NCBI GenBank assembly: GCA_038528385.1
Contig: JBCBET010000001.1
Coordinates: forward strand, 868,001 to 932,000
Length of the DNA stretch: 64,000 bases
Reading direction: 5' to 3'
Origin: Shimia_B sp038528385
Lineage (GTDB): Bacteria > Pseudomonadota > Alphaproteobacteria > Rhodobacterales > Rhodobacteraceae
Shown here: piece after piece, positions 13,874-22,946 of the stretch
How the letters are laid out: each line of letters opens with the position of its first letter
Position numbering within the stretch: the stretch's first letter is position 1
Notes under the pieces: model-generated
The model's input: the letters and a program-made list of their open reading frames with translations, nothing else
What the model was told of the DNA's origin: nothing
The model's database searches: none
Translations under genes and position numbers: made by a program

Positions 13874-16165
13874 CTAGTCCGGCCGGTCCATCCGCGCGGT
13901 GATGAGGATACGGCCCTGCGCCGCTTCGGGCCAGGTGACCCGCGCCTGGCTGCCATCGGGGCCCTGTTGGAGCGAGACGTAGGGAAACTCCGTCACCCGG
14001 ACGTTGAAGGCGTTGTTGATCGGGCCCACCGGGACGATCCCCTCCACGTGACGCACCCGACCGCCGAAGGGCAGGTTGGGCGCACATTCCACGTTCCACG
14101 TCACCGCCGGCGAATTCTGGTCGAAGGTCTTCTTGAGCGGGTTCATCGTGATCGTGTTGATCCCGTCGAACGTGTTCGCCTCGAACGTGACGTTGCGCAT
14201 GATCCCGTAATCGAGATCAGCGAAGGAGGTGTCCACGCCATCCACCCGGTCAATGGCGCCGTTCAATGCCTTGAAGGCGTTGCCGATGACCGCGAGCCCC
14301 TTGATGTAGAACCCCTCGCCGAAGGGCTTCATGACGATGAAGTTGAACCAGGGCGCCACGTCGTTGGCGGTGAAGATGTTGCCGGTGATGGTGAGCCCGC
14401 CGAAGGGGAGCTGGTTGGCGAAATCCGGGTCGGCCTCGTACTCGTTCGTCCATTCCACGAAGCTGTTATCGAGGTAATTGCCGGTGATGTAGGCCTTCAC
14501 GTTGGTATGAGCGAAGATGACGCCCGCGCTGCGCACTCCGTCGGTGACGGCATCGTCCTGGAACCAGTGGTTGCCATTGAAGGACGATCCGCCCCCGCCG
14601 ATGATGCAGAAATGCTTGAACCGCACCACGCGGTTGTCGCGGATCTTCACATCGTTGGCGTTGGCGTTGAAGCCCACCGTCGTGCGCGCGCTCGTTGGCA
14701 GCGGTGCATCCGAGGAAAACCAGTTGCAGCGGTCGATCATCATGCCCTGGCAGGCGAGGCCCGCGCTCGTGATGCCGCGTTGGGCTGGCCGGGTGATGAA
14801 GCAGTCCTTCACGTGAAAGATCGAGCCGTCGAGCGCCAGCATGATCGCACTGCCGATCCCGCCGCATTGGAGGTCGATGGAATCCAGCGTGAACTGCGAC
14901 AGGCGGTCGAAGCCGCTGAAATCGAGCGCGTATTTGAAGCGCGTGAAGGTGAAGTTTTGCGTGCCCGACCCGCCATAGAGCGCCTGGGTGAGGGTGAGCG
15001 TTCGTGCGGCGACGTTCTTGGCGGTAACATAGATCTCGCGGCCCACGCCCACGCCCTCCACGAGCGATCCCACGGCGATGTTGGCCACCTCCGCAACCCC
15101 GGTGAGCGTTTTGGGATCGTTGGTGTTGTAGCTCGCTTGCGCGGTCACGACGTCTGGCGCCCATGCGGGTGAGGGATCGAGCTGGATCTGCCCGTTGCGG
15201 ATCACGCGGCGGGATTCGAAGACCGTGCGATTGACCACCGCCGCCTGCATGTCGAGCGGCTCCGTGAGGCGGATCCGGCGGCCGTTCATGTCGAGGCTCT
15301 CGTGATCAGAGAAGTCCATCAGCACCTGGAATGCCTTCTTGAAGGCCAGAACCTCGTCCCCGAAGGCGTCCTCGTAATTGGCGAGATCGTAGTTCTTAAG
15401 GAGCAGGAACTTCGCCGCCTCGGGCATCGCCACCGTCCCCTCGAAGCGGACACGGTTTTCGAAGGTCATGTCGCTGGCCAGGAAGTAGCTCCCCGCGGGC
15501 ACGAAGACCTCGCGCCCCTGCGCGGCGGCATCGGCGGCCTCGAAGGCGGCCACGTTGTCCGTCGTCCCGTCGCCCACAGCGCCGAAATCGATCACGTTCA
15601 CCGCGCCCACATTGTCCGATAGGAAGACCGCCGAGACGTCCTCGACCTCGATGTCGTCGATCCGCACGACGCCGCCGTTGGCGCCGGTCAGATCGAGCCC
15701 CACATGCGCAAAGAGCGCGCCGGTACCCCAGGGCATGTCGACCCCGCCGCGCGCGCCGGTGCCCACGATGGCGCGGACCTCCACGATCTCGCCATAGGTG
15801 TCGAGCGCCTTGGAGGGCCCGGTCTGCACCACGCCCGCCAGGTTCACGCCGCCCGCCGCCCCGGCCCAGGCCGCGATGCGCACCGAGGGGAAGGAGCCCG
15901 ACAGGCACTTCACCCGGGCGCGGATCTGCAGGTAGCAGCCGGGCAGGATCGGCGTCTCGCCGGTATAGCGCACCCGCGTCGTGGACTGGTTCTTCAGGAT
16001 TTCGAGCGCGCCGCCGAAATCCTGGTCGGCAGGAACGAACGCCGCATTCGCGGCCGTGTCGTAGGTGTCGGAGCCCGGCGTGCCGTCACCGCTCGACCAG
16101 ACGTCGAGCCCGTTTGCAAATGCCGGCGGCTGGAAGATGATGCCCTCGGTGATCGCCTTGTTCAT
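13874..16165 (-). CDS. Right-handed beta-helix (pectate-lyase-like) spike protein, GTA/phage-type candidate
   Basis: This 763-residue protein has an N-terminal carbohydrate-binding-like domain (about 1-180; LDVWSSGDGTPGSDTYDTAANAAFVPADQDFGG). The hallmark NVIDFGAVGDGTTDNVAAF of pectate-lyase-superfamily tailspikes follows near residue 190. A long beta-helix with repeated N-x-I/F-x-G turns (IRDNRVVRF, ITGNYLDNS, ITGNIFTAND, VIGNAFKAL, FEANTFDGI) runs to about 690. There is no signal peptide, as expected for a virion part rather than a secreted enzyme. It resembles the glycosyl-hydrolase-28-related proteins of Rhodobacterales that serve as gene-transfer-agent head spikes (GhsB type). That assignment is from memory and moderate in strength. 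Confidence 0.7.
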   Translation of the reverse strand: MNKAITEGIIFQPPAFANGLDVWSSGDGTPGSDTYDTAANAAFVPADQDFGGALEILKNQSTTRVRYTGETPILPGCYLQIRARVKCLSGSFPSVRIAAWAGAAGGVNLAGVVQTGPSKALDTYGEIVEVRAIVGTGARGGVDMPWGTGALFAHVGLDLTGANGGVVRIDDIEVEDVSAVFLSDNVGAVNVIDFGAVGDGTTDNVAAFEAADAAAQGREVFVPAGSYFLASDMTFENRVRFEGTVAMPEAAKFLLLKNYDLANYEDAFGDEVLAFKKAFQVLMDFSDHESLDMNGRRIRLTEPLDMQAAVVNRTVFESRRVIRNGQIQLDPSPAWAPDVVTAQASYNTNDPKTLTGVAEVANIAVGSLVEGVGVGREIYVTAKNVAARTLTLTQALYGGSGTQNFTFTRFKYALDFSGFDRLSQFTLDSIDLQCGGIGSAIMLALDGSIFHVKDCFITRPAQRGITSAGLACQGMMIDRCNWFSSDAPLPTSARTTVGFNANANDVKIRDNRVVRFKHFCIIGGGGSSFNGNHWFQDDAVTDGVRSAGVIFAHTNVKAYITGNYLDNSFVEWTNEYEADPDFANQLPFGGLTITGNIFTANDVAPWFNFIVMKPFGEGFYIKGLAVIGNAFKALNGAIDRVDGVDTSFADLDYGIMRNVTFEANTFDGINTITMNPLKKTFDQNSPAVTWNVECAPNLPFGGRVRHVEGIVPVGPINNAFNVRVTEFPYVSLQQGPDGSQARVTWPEAAQGRILITARMDRPD

Positions 16166-16410
16166 GGATGCCCCTTTCGCGCCGAGGCCGCGCGGGGCGG
16201 CTCGGGCTCTCGATTGTCGCGTGTCTGAATGTGCCCGGCGCCTGCGCGGTGCCGCAGCGCGAAGAGGGGTAGGTGCTAGGGGTTAATGCGTCCTTGGGGC
16301 ACCGTGACGGTGGGCTCTTGCCAAGACCGCACGCCCCCCGTGACCCGCGGTGCAGGGGGCGTTAAACTTCGTGAGACGCAGTCCTCTCACAGCCAGAAAA
16401 GGCCCGCCCC

Positions 16411-17187
16411 ATGCCCAACACTGCCCTCATCACCGGTGCCTCCGTCGGGATCGGCGCCGAATTCGCCCGGTTCCACGCCAGACGGGGCGGCGACCTCGTC
16501 ATCGTCGCCCGCCGAACGGAGGCGCTCGAGGCCCTGAAGGCCGAGCTCGAGGGCGCGCATGACGTCGCCGTTCACGTCCTCACGGCCGATCTCGCGACCA
16601 GGACAGGTGCTGAGCAGCTCATGGCCGACGTGGACGCGCTCGGCGTCGACATCGACATCCTGATCAATAATGCCGGGCTCGGGGGCTCCGGGCTCCATAT
16701 CGAGCGCGACGCTGCCGCCGAGCGCGCCATGATCGAGCTCAACGTCCAGACCCTCGTGGCCCTCACCCATCATTTCGGGGGCCAGATGGCCGCGCGCGGC
16801 CGCGGAAAGATCCTCAACGTGGGCTCCACCGCGGGCTTCATGCCCGGCCCCCGCCAGGCGGTCTATTTCGCGACAAAAGCCTTCGTGAACAGCTTTTCCC
16901 AGGCCGTGGATCAAGAGCTGCGGTCGAAGGGCGTCACCTGCACGGTGCTCGCGCCGGGCTACGTGGAAACGGAATTCGCGAAGGTCGCAGATCTCGAGGG
17001 CACGAACCTCGTCAAGCAGAAGGGCGACACACCCCAGAACGTGGCCCGCATCGGCTACAACGCCATGCGCGCGGGCGAGCTCGTCTCCATCAACGAGAAG
17101 ATGCTGGGCTTCATGCTGGGCTGGATCGTGCCTCTTCTGCCGCGCCGCGCGGTGCTCAGGATGGTCGATCGCATGCAAGCGAAGTGA
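16411..17187 (+). CDS. SDR-family NAD(P)-dependent oxidoreductase
   Basis: This 258-residue classical short-chain dehydrogenase has TGASVGIG (cofactor loop, residues 8-15), NNAG near 89, the catalytic Ser in NVGSTAGF, and YFATK (Tyr-x-x-x-Lys) near 151. A basic residue pair after the second strand (ARRTEA) suggests NADP preference. The C-terminal hydrophobic stretch (MLGFMLGWIVPLLPRRAVLRMV) suggests membrane association or a lipid-like substrate. The actual substrate is unknown. Its stop overlaps the GTG start of the next gene, so the two are co-translated. Confidence 0.87.
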   Translation: MPNTALITGASVGIGAEFARFHARRGGDLVIVARRTEALEALKAELEGAHDVAVHVLTADLATRTGAEQLMADVDALGVDIDILINNAGLGGSGLHIERDAAAERAMIELNVQTLVALTHHFGGQMAARGRGKILNVGSTAGFMPGPRQAVYFATKAFVNSFSQAVDQELRSKGVTCTVLAPGYVETEFAKVADLEGTNLVKQKGDTPQNVARIGYNAMRAGELVSINEKMLGFMLGWIVPLLPRRAVLRMVDRMQAK

Positions 17188-17858
17188 CGACGCCCGAGGA
17201 TGTGATGCGCTGGCTGCGCGCGGAGGCCTCCGAGGACAACCGCGCCAGCCTCGCGCGCTACAACATCCCCACCGAGCATGCCCTCGGCATTCCCATGGGT
17301 GTCCTGAAGAAGCAGGCCAAGCACTGGGGCCGCGATCACAGCCTCGCCCGTGCGCTCTGGCCGGAAAGAACCTACGAGGCGCGCATCATCGCGGCCCACG
17401 TCGCAGATCCCGCGATGACCGATGCCGCGCTCATGGATGCGTGGACGGCGGATTTCGACAATTGGGCGATCTGCGACACCTGCTGCTTCACGCTCTTCGC
17501 CAAGGCCCCGCCGCGGTGGGAGCGGGTCCCGGCCTACGCCGCGCAGGAGGAGGAATTCGTCAAGCGCACCGCCTTCGCGCTCATCTTGTCCATGACCAAG
17601 CACGACAAGAGCGCGCCCGACGCAGCCTTCACCGGCACCTTCCCGCTCATCGAGGCCGCCGCGGCAGACCCTCGCCCGCTCGTGTCCAAAGCCGCGGACA
17701 TGGCCCTCCGTGCCATCGGCAAGAAAAACGCCGCGTTGCACAAATCCGCCGTCGCCCTCTCCGAAAAGCTCGCGAAATCAACGGACAAGCAGGTGCAAAA
17801 GGTCGGCCGCAAGTGCCTCAGGGAACTCATGAGCGAGAAGGTGCGCGCCCGCCTCTAG
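17184..17858 (+). CDS. DNA alkylation repair protein (AlkD-like)
   Basis: This 224-residue all-helical protein of the AlkD/HEAT-like family has MGVLKKQAKHWGRDHSLARALW, EARIIAAHVADPA, DFDNWAICDTCC and the later KRTAFALILSMTKHDKSA and KAADMALRAIGKKN helices. AlkD glycosylases remove alkylated purines without base flipping. The family's conserved Asp/Trp region (DNWAICD) is present. The start is GTG at 17184, overlapping the SDR stop (GTGA). A functional link between the SDR and a DNA glycosylase is not obvious; shared transcription is the only visible connection. Confidence 0.85.
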   Translation: MTTPEDVMRWLRAEASEDNRASLARYNIPTEHALGIPMGVLKKQAKHWGRDHSLARALWPERTYEARIIAAHVADPAMTDAALMDAWTADFDNWAICDTCCFTLFAKAPPRWERVPAYAAQEEEFVKRTAFALILSMTKHDKSAPDAAFTGTFPLIEAAAADPRPLVSKAADMALRAIGKKNAALHKSAVALSEKLAKSTDKQVQKVGRKCLRELMSEKVRARL

Positions 17859-17878
17859 GGTGAGTTTCCGTCCGCGAC

Positions 17879-18280
17879 CTATGCCCCGATGCCGGGCTCC
17901 GGCAGGAACTGAACGGCCCCGATCTGCCAGCCCTCCGCCGTCTCGATCATGAGATAATCGAGGTAGTGGAACTGGCCTTGGTCATCCTCGATCTGCACCA
18001 TCTGCCAGAGGTTCCCGCCGATCTCGCGCAGCTCAAGGTACCGCACGTCGGTGTTCTTCCAGACCATCGGATAGCCATTGCGCACCATCATTCCGAAGCG
18101 CTCGCTATCCCCGAACATCCGCTTGATATTGGGCGCGGCGAAGCTGAACGCCTGCGCGAAATCGTCGGCGCGGAAGGCCTCCATCTGGCCGTCGATCGTG
18201 GCGCGAATACCGTCATTCTGCGCCGTCACCGGGCCGGCGAGCCCCACCACCAGCAAGATTATTCCAAAGATGCGTGCCAT
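17879..18280 (-). CDS. DUF4864 domain-containing exported protein
   Basis: This 133-residue protein has a signal peptide (MARIFGIILLVVGLAGPVTAQ) and a small mature domain of the DUF4864 type: IRATIDGQMEAFRADDFAQAFSFAAPNIKRMFGDSERFGMMVRNGYPMVW, then QDDQ-like strands ending with AEGWQIGAVQFLPEP. This is an NTF2-like periplasmic fold with no known enzymatic role. It converges with the AlkD gene and lies downstream of lysK on the same strand, 57 bases away. It could be in the lysK transcript or have its own promoter. Confidence 0.8.
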   Translation of the reverse strand: MARIFGIILLVVGLAGPVTAQNDGIRATIDGQMEAFRADDFAQAFSFAAPNIKRMFGDSERFGMMVRNGYPMVWKNTDVRYLELREIGGNLWQMVQIEDDQGQFHYLDYLMIETAEGWQIGAVQFLPEPGIGA

Positions 18281-18337
18281 CGCGAAACTCCTCTTAAGGC
18301 CAAAGAGCCTAATCCGGTTAAGTCACGGGTCAACGCA

Positions 18338-19990
18338 TCAGGAAGTTTCAGCCAGTGCGCCCGCCGCGCCCTTGTCGATGAGGGCCACGGTGTTCTCGAG
18401 CCCGTAGAGCTTGGCAAAGGAGCCGATGCGCGGGCCCTGGCTGGTGCCCAGCAGCACCTCGTAGAGCACCTTGAACCAGTCGCGCAGGTTGCCGTAGCCC
18501 TGCACGGTGCCCACGGCGATGGCCACCGATTGCAGGAACTCGCCATCGGTGAAATCGGCCTCAGGCATCGGCTCGTCCTGGCCCTTGATCTCCTGCTTCT
18601 TCGCAATGAGCTCGAGCGCCAGCGCGTTGTCCTGGTAGGCCGCAGAAAGCTGGTGGAGCGCCTCGGCCTCCTCCGCCGTCGGCGCGCGGCAGACCTGTGT
18701 CGGCTTTACGAAATCATGGAAATAGCGTACGGCGAAGCCCGCCGCCTGATCGAGGTCGGGGTTCGCCTCGGGCGAGGCATCCGGCGCGTATTGGCGGATG
18801 AAGCCCCACATCGTCTCGGCGTCCTCGGCGTTGGAGACGCTCGCCACATTCAAAAGCATCCCAAACGGCACCACCATCGTGGAGGCCGGCACGTTGTGCC
18901 CATGGATGTGAAAGACCGGATTGTTCATCCGCGCGGCCGCGTCCTGATCGGCATAGGCGCGCAACTGCTGGTGATACTCGTCCACCGCGCGCGGAATGAC
19001 GTCGAAATAAAGCCGCTTCGCCGTTTTGGGCTTCTGGTACATGAAGTAGCTGAGCGAGGTGTCGGAGGCGTAGGTGAGCCACTCGTCGATGGAGATGCCG
19101 TTCCCGGAGGACTTCGAGATCTTCTGCCCCCTATCGTCGAGGAAGAGCTCGTAGGTGAAATGCTCCGGCTTCTTGCCGCCAAGAATTTCGCAAATTCGGT
19201 CATAGATCGGCGTGTTGGTGCTGTGATCCTTCCCGTACATCTCGAAGTCCACGCCGAGCGCGGCCCAGCGCGCGCCGAAATCGGGCTTCCACTGGAATTT
19301 CACGTTGCCGCCCGTCACCGGCACGGTCCATTCGCGGCCCTCTTCGTCGTCGAAAGTCACCGTCCCCTCGCGCGCATCCACGTGCTTCATCGGCACGTAA
19401 AGCACGCGGCCCGTCTCCGGGTGCATGGGCAGGAAGATGGAATAGGTCTGCTGCCGCTCCTCGCGGAGGCTCTTCAGCATCACCTTCATGATGTCGTCGT
19501 AGCGCTCGCAGGCGCGCAGCAGTACCTCGTCGAATTGGCCTGAGCCGTAGAACTCGGTGGCCGAATAGAATTCGTACTCGAACCCGAATGTATCGAGGAA
19601 GCGGCGCAGCATGGCGTTGTTGTGGTGGCCGAAGCTCTCGTGCGTCCCGAACGGGTCCGGCACCTTGGTCAGCGGCATCTGGAGCGCGGGCTTCAAAGCC
19701 TCGGGATTGGGCACGTTGCCCGGCACCTTCCGCATCCCGTCGAGATCGTCGGAGAAACAAATGAGCTTCGTCGGGATGTCCGAGATCACCTCGAAGGCGC
19801 GGAGGATCATCGTCGTCCGCGCCACCTCTCCGAAGGTGCCGATATGTGGCAGGCCGCTCGGGCCGTAGCCCGTCTCGAAGAGCACGTAGCCCTTTTCGGG
19901 CGGCGCGGCCTCGTAGCGTTTCAGGATCCGCCGCGCCTCCTCGAAAGGCCACGCCTTCGATGTCATCGCTGCGTCTCTCAAACCGGCCAT
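18338..19990 (-). CDS. lysK: Lysine--tRNA ligase, class I
   Basis: This 550-residue archaeal-type class I LysRS charges tRNA-Lys in the cytoplasm. It replaces the usual class II enzyme, as is known for many alphaproteobacteria. The class I signatures are the HIGH-like GPSGLPHIGTFGE near residue 50 and the KMSKS-like KISKSSGNG near 290. A helical C-terminal anticodon-binding domain follows from about 400. The start at ATG 19990 (MAGLRDAAMTSKAWPF) is preferred because AGAGAGG lies 8 bases upstream; ATG 19966 is possible. It is divergent from the TerB-like gene with a 90-base gap. Confidence 0.95.
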   Translation of the reverse strand: MAGLRDAAMTSKAWPFEEARRILKRYEAAPPEKGYVLFETGYGPSGLPHIGTFGEVARTTMILRAFEVISDIPTKLICFSDDLDGMRKVPGNVPNPEALKPALQMPLTKVPDPFGTHESFGHHNNAMLRRFLDTFGFEYEFYSATEFYGSGQFDEVLLRACERYDDIMKVMLKSLREERQQTYSIFLPMHPETGRVLYVPMKHVDAREGTVTFDDEEGREWTVPVTGGNVKFQWKPDFGARWAALGVDFEMYGKDHSTNTPIYDRICEILGGKKPEHFTYELFLDDRGQKISKSSGNGISIDEWLTYASDTSLSYFMYQKPKTAKRLYFDVIPRAVDEYHQQLRAYADQDAAARMNNPVFHIHGHNVPASTMVVPFGMLLNVASVSNAEDAETMWGFIRQYAPDASPEANPDLDQAAGFAVRYFHDFVKPTQVCRAPTAEEAEALHQLSAAYQDNALALELIAKKQEIKGQDEPMPEADFTDGEFLQSVAIAVGTVQGYGNLRDWFKVLYEVLLGTSQGPRIGSFAKLYGLENTVALIDKGAAGALAETS

Positions 19991-20079
19991 CGCCCAAACC
20001 TCTCTCCGGCAGCCTTTTGCTGCGCGCGCGTATGGGCCATAAATCGCCTCGAAGCTCAAGACCCAGAAAAGGCAGGTCC

Positions 20080-20517
20080 ATGTCCGACACCCCCACCCCG
20101 CTCACGCCGCAGGACTGCCTCGTGGCCACGATGATCGCCACCTCGGCCTCCGACGAGGAGGTGCGCACGTCAGAGCTCGTCACGATCCAAATGATCGTGA
20201 ACCACCTGCCGATCTTCGGGAATTACGACACCGACCGGATCAACCAGATCGCGCAGCTCGTCTTCGACTTCCTGCAGGAGGAGGACGGGCTCGACGCGTT
20301 CTTCGGCCTCGTGAAGGACAACCTGCCGGAGCGGTTCTACGACACCGCCTACGCGCTTTCCTGCGATGTGGCCGCCGCCGACGGGATGCTGGGCCAATCC
20401 GAGCTCGCCTTCCTGCAGGAGGTGCGCGACCAGTTCGAGCTCGACCGGCTCGATGCCGCGGCCATCGAGCGTGGGGCGCGGGCGCGCTTTCGCACGCTGA
20501 AGACCGCCACCGCCTGA
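20080..20517 (+). CDS. TerB-like tellurite-resistance-family protein
   Basis: This 145-residue cytoplasmic helical protein has TerB/DjlA-type features: LVATMIATSASDEEVRTSELVTIQMIVNHLPIFGNYD, then a second repeat with YALSCDVAAADGMLGQSELAFLQEVRDQFELD. These contain the acidic, metal-binding-like A-x-D-x-x-x-x-x-E-L segments of the family. TerB proteins bind divalent metals and act in stress responses; a direct tellurite role is not implied. The start at ATG 20080 has GGCAGG upstream; the longer open frame runs antisense to lysK and was rejected. It converges with dacB. Confidence 0.82.
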   Translation: MSDTPTPLTPQDCLVATMIATSASDEEVRTSELVTIQMIVNHLPIFGNYDTDRINQIAQLVFDFLQEEDGLDAFFGLVKDNLPERFYDTAYALSCDVAAADGMLGQSELAFLQEVRDQFELDRLDAAAIERGARARFRTLKTATA

Positions 20518-20521
20518 GGCG

Positions 20522-21991
20522 TCAGACCTCGGCCGCGAGCGACGCCCAGCGCGCCACGAGCCCCTGCTGCATGAGCCGCGCGCGCCGGGCGTAGCTGCGC
20601 GAGCCCTGCGGCCGGTCACGGTCCTGCGGCGGGATAGCCGCGCGGCGCTCCAGATCGGCGGAAACGATGGCGAATGTGATGGGCTCCCGCCCCGGCGCCA
20701 GCACGTAGCCCGCGAGCGCGCTCACGAAGTTCAGCGTGCCGGTCTTGGCCTTGATGCCGTAGCCGGGCGCGGGCACGGTCTCGCCCCGGCTGTTCTTGAC
20801 GTTGATCGATTTCAGGATCGGCGCGAGCCCGTCGGCCTGCCCCAGCATCCCGGTGAGCGCGCGGCAGCTCACGCGGGAGGCGTCGCCGAGCCCGGAATGA
20901 TCCACCAGCCCCATGGGGGTGCCGTAGCGGGCTGCCGCCCAGTCGTTCATCCGCGCGGCAGAGGCCGCCAGCCCGCCCGGCTCCGCGCCCAGCGCCTGCG
21001 ACGCCCGCAGCCCGAGCACCTCGGCGGTGAGATTGGTGGAGTATTTCAGCATCCCCCCGCAGAGCCCCTTGAGGTTGGGCGAGGTGTGGGAGGCGAGCAC
21101 CGTGCCGCGGAGCGGCTGGGTCTCGGCCTGCGCCTCGGGCAGCGTGATCCCCATGAAGTCGGCGATGGTTCGGAAGACATCGCCCGCATAGACCGCCGGG
21201 CGCCGCACCGGCAGCCAGCGCGCGCCGCCATTGCCGAGCGCTCGCCGCGCCACGGTCCACTCCTCGGCCTCCGCGCCCAGCTCGTGGGTATAGACCGGGT
21301 AGGCATCGGCCACCGCGCGCATCCGCGCCATGCGGACCTCGGGCACGAAGCGGCCCGCGCGGGCATCCATGGTGAGCTCGTAGTCGCTGCCGTCCTTCTT
21401 CCACTGGAAATGGACGCGGTTGTAATTGAGATTGAGCCCCGAGATCGCGGGGTTGTAGCCCGCCTGCGTCGGCTGGCCGGGATCGACCTGCAGCACCGTG
21501 GGCAGCCCGCGGTCATCGACGAAAAAGCCCCCGGTGATCGCCGTGACGCCCGCGTCCCGCAGGGTCCCCGCGAGGGTGCCCAGAGCGTCACTGTCAAAGA
21601 TCGGGTCTCCCGTGCCCTTCAGGATGAGATCGCCCTGCAGCACGCCCTCCACGATGGGCCCGGTGCCCATGAGGACGGTGGCAAAGCGGTAGGACGGGCC
21701 CAGCGCATCGAGCGCGTAAAGCGCGGTGATCGCCTTGGCCACGGAGGCAGGCGGCATGGCCCTGTCGCCCCACATGTCCTCGAGCGGCGTGCCATCGGCG
21801 CGCGCGGCATGAAAGCTCGTGAGCCCGCCGAGATTGGCGCGGGCCACGATCTCCGCGGCCGCCGGTGGCGGGCGGGTGCCCGGGCGCGCGATCGGGCGCG
21901 CGGAAGTGAGCGGGGCCGTGGCGAGCGCGGGGGCCGCGAGCCCGCCCAAAAGCCCCGCGAGGGCCGCGCGTCGTGTGAAGCGATGTGTCAT
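20522..21991 (-). CDS. dacB: D-alanyl-D-alanine carboxypeptidase/endopeptidase (PBP4 type)
   Basis: This 489-residue periplasmic serine peptidase trims and opens peptidoglycan cross-links. A twin-arginine-like signal (MTHRFTRRAALAGLLGGLAAPALA) is followed by the active-site SVAK in PPASVAKAITALYALDALG near residue 80. The large insertion typical of PBP4 comes next, then YSTNLTAE (SxN motif) near 320 and KAKTGTLN (KTG motif) near 415. All three penicillin-binding motifs are intact. It is divergent from the EamA transporter, with 88 bases between the starts. Murein maturation or recycling is the expected role. Confidence 0.9.
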   Translation of the reverse strand: MTHRFTRRAALAGLLGGLAAPALATAPLTSARPIARPGTRPPPAAAEIVARANLGGLTSFHAARADGTPLEDMWGDRAMPPASVAKAITALYALDALGPSYRFATVLMGTGPIVEGVLQGDLILKGTGDPIFDSDALGTLAGTLRDAGVTAITGGFFVDDRGLPTVLQVDPGQPTQAGYNPAISGLNLNYNRVHFQWKKDGSDYELTMDARAGRFVPEVRMARMRAVADAYPVYTHELGAEAEEWTVARRALGNGGARWLPVRRPAVYAGDVFRTIADFMGITLPEAQAETQPLRGTVLASHTSPNLKGLCGGMLKYSTNLTAEVLGLRASQALGAEPGGLAASAARMNDWAAARYGTPMGLVDHSGLGDASRVSCRALTGMLGQADGLAPILKSINVKNSRGETVPAPGYGIKAKTGTLNFVSALAGYVLAPGREPITFAIVSADLERRAAIPPQDRDRPQGSRSYARRARLMQQGLVARWASLAAEV

Positions 21992-22079
21992 GGCGCGGAG
22001 CCTAGCAAAGCAGACCTCTCAAACCAGTAAATTCCCGGCGAACTTCCGCTCCTGTTGCAAAGCTGCTAGCCGCCCTTCC

Positions 22080-22946
22080 ATGGGACGCGCGGTGATCATC
22101 ATGCTCGTGGGGATGGCGCTGATCCCCTTGGGCGACACGTTCGGGAAATTGCTGACCGAGGAGGGCGTCGCGCCCCCCTTCGTGGCCTTCACGCGGTTTG
22201 CCATCGCGGCGCTGATCCTCGTGCCCTTCATCCCCCGACGCGACTACGCGGTGTTCAGGGACTGGCGCATCTGGTTCCGCGCCACGCTCATCGCTTGCGC
22301 GATCAGCTCGATCCTCAACGCGCTCGCGACCGAACCACTGGCCAACGTCTTCGGCGCTTTCTTCATCGGGCCCATCGTGGCCTACACGCTGTCGGCATGG
22401 CTTTTGAAGGAGCCTGCGAGCCTGCCGCGGACGCTCCTGCTCCTCGTCGGGTTCGTGGGCGTGCTGATGGTCGTGCAGCCCGGCCCCGACATGCGGGCGG
22501 GGCTCCTTTTCGCGCTCCTCGCGGGGACGTTCTACGGAAGCTTCCTGACCGCCTCGAAATGGCTGGTGGACGCGGCCCCGCCGCTGACGCTCCTCTTCTC
22601 CCAGCTGGCCATCGCCGCTGTGCTCACCGCGCCGCTCGGCCTCGCCAACATGCCTCCGCTGGACGGCTGGACGCTGGCGATGACGACGGGCTCCTCGCTC
22701 GGCTCGATGCTGGGCAATCTCCTTCTCATCGTGGCCTTCAGCCTCGCGAATTCCACGCGCCTCGCGCCTTTCGTCTATTTCCAGATCGTGGCGGCCACAG
22801 TGCTCGGCTGGGCCGTCTTCGGGACGCTGCCCGATGTGCTGGCGCTCGCGGGCATGGCCATCGTCGTGGCCTCAGGCTTCGCCACGCTCCTCCTGCGCCC
22901 AGGTGCCACGGTGCCAGCCTCCGGCGGCCCGGATCGCGCTCGATGA
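22080..22946 (+). CDS. EamA/DMT-family transporter
   Basis: This 288-residue inner-membrane protein has about ten hydrophobic helices in two EamA repeats (first: IIMLVGMALIPLGDTFGKLLTEEGVAPPFVAFTRFAIAALILVPF; second starts ALLAGTFYGSFLTASKWLVD). The LLKEPASLPRTLLLLVGFVGVLMVVQPG motif is typical. Members export small metabolites, amino acids or nucleotides; the substrate is unknown. ATG 22080 is taken as the start because the family N-terminus follows. The last 75 bases overlap the 3' end of nadD on the other strand. Confidence 0.85.
   Translation: MGRAVIIMLVGMALIPLGDTFGKLLTEEGVAPPFVAFTRFAIAALILVPFIPRRDYAVFRDWRIWFRATLIACAISSILNALATEPLANVFGAFFIGPIVAYTLSAWLLKEPASLPRTLLLLVGFVGVLMVVQPGPDMRAGLLFALLAGTFYGSFLTASKWLVDAAPPLTLLFSQLAIAAVLTAPLGLANMPPLDGWTLAMTTGSSLGSMLGNLLLIVAFSLANSTRLAPFVYFQIVAATVLGWAVFGTLPDVLALAGMAIVVASGFATLLLRPGATVPASGGPDRAR

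Noticed and set aside
18281..18337. A partial CtrA-like site (GGTTAAGTCACGGGTCAAC) upstream of the DUF4864 gene
   Set aside because: The second half-site is GTCAA rather than TTAA, so it does not meet the consensus used for the two accepted boxes.
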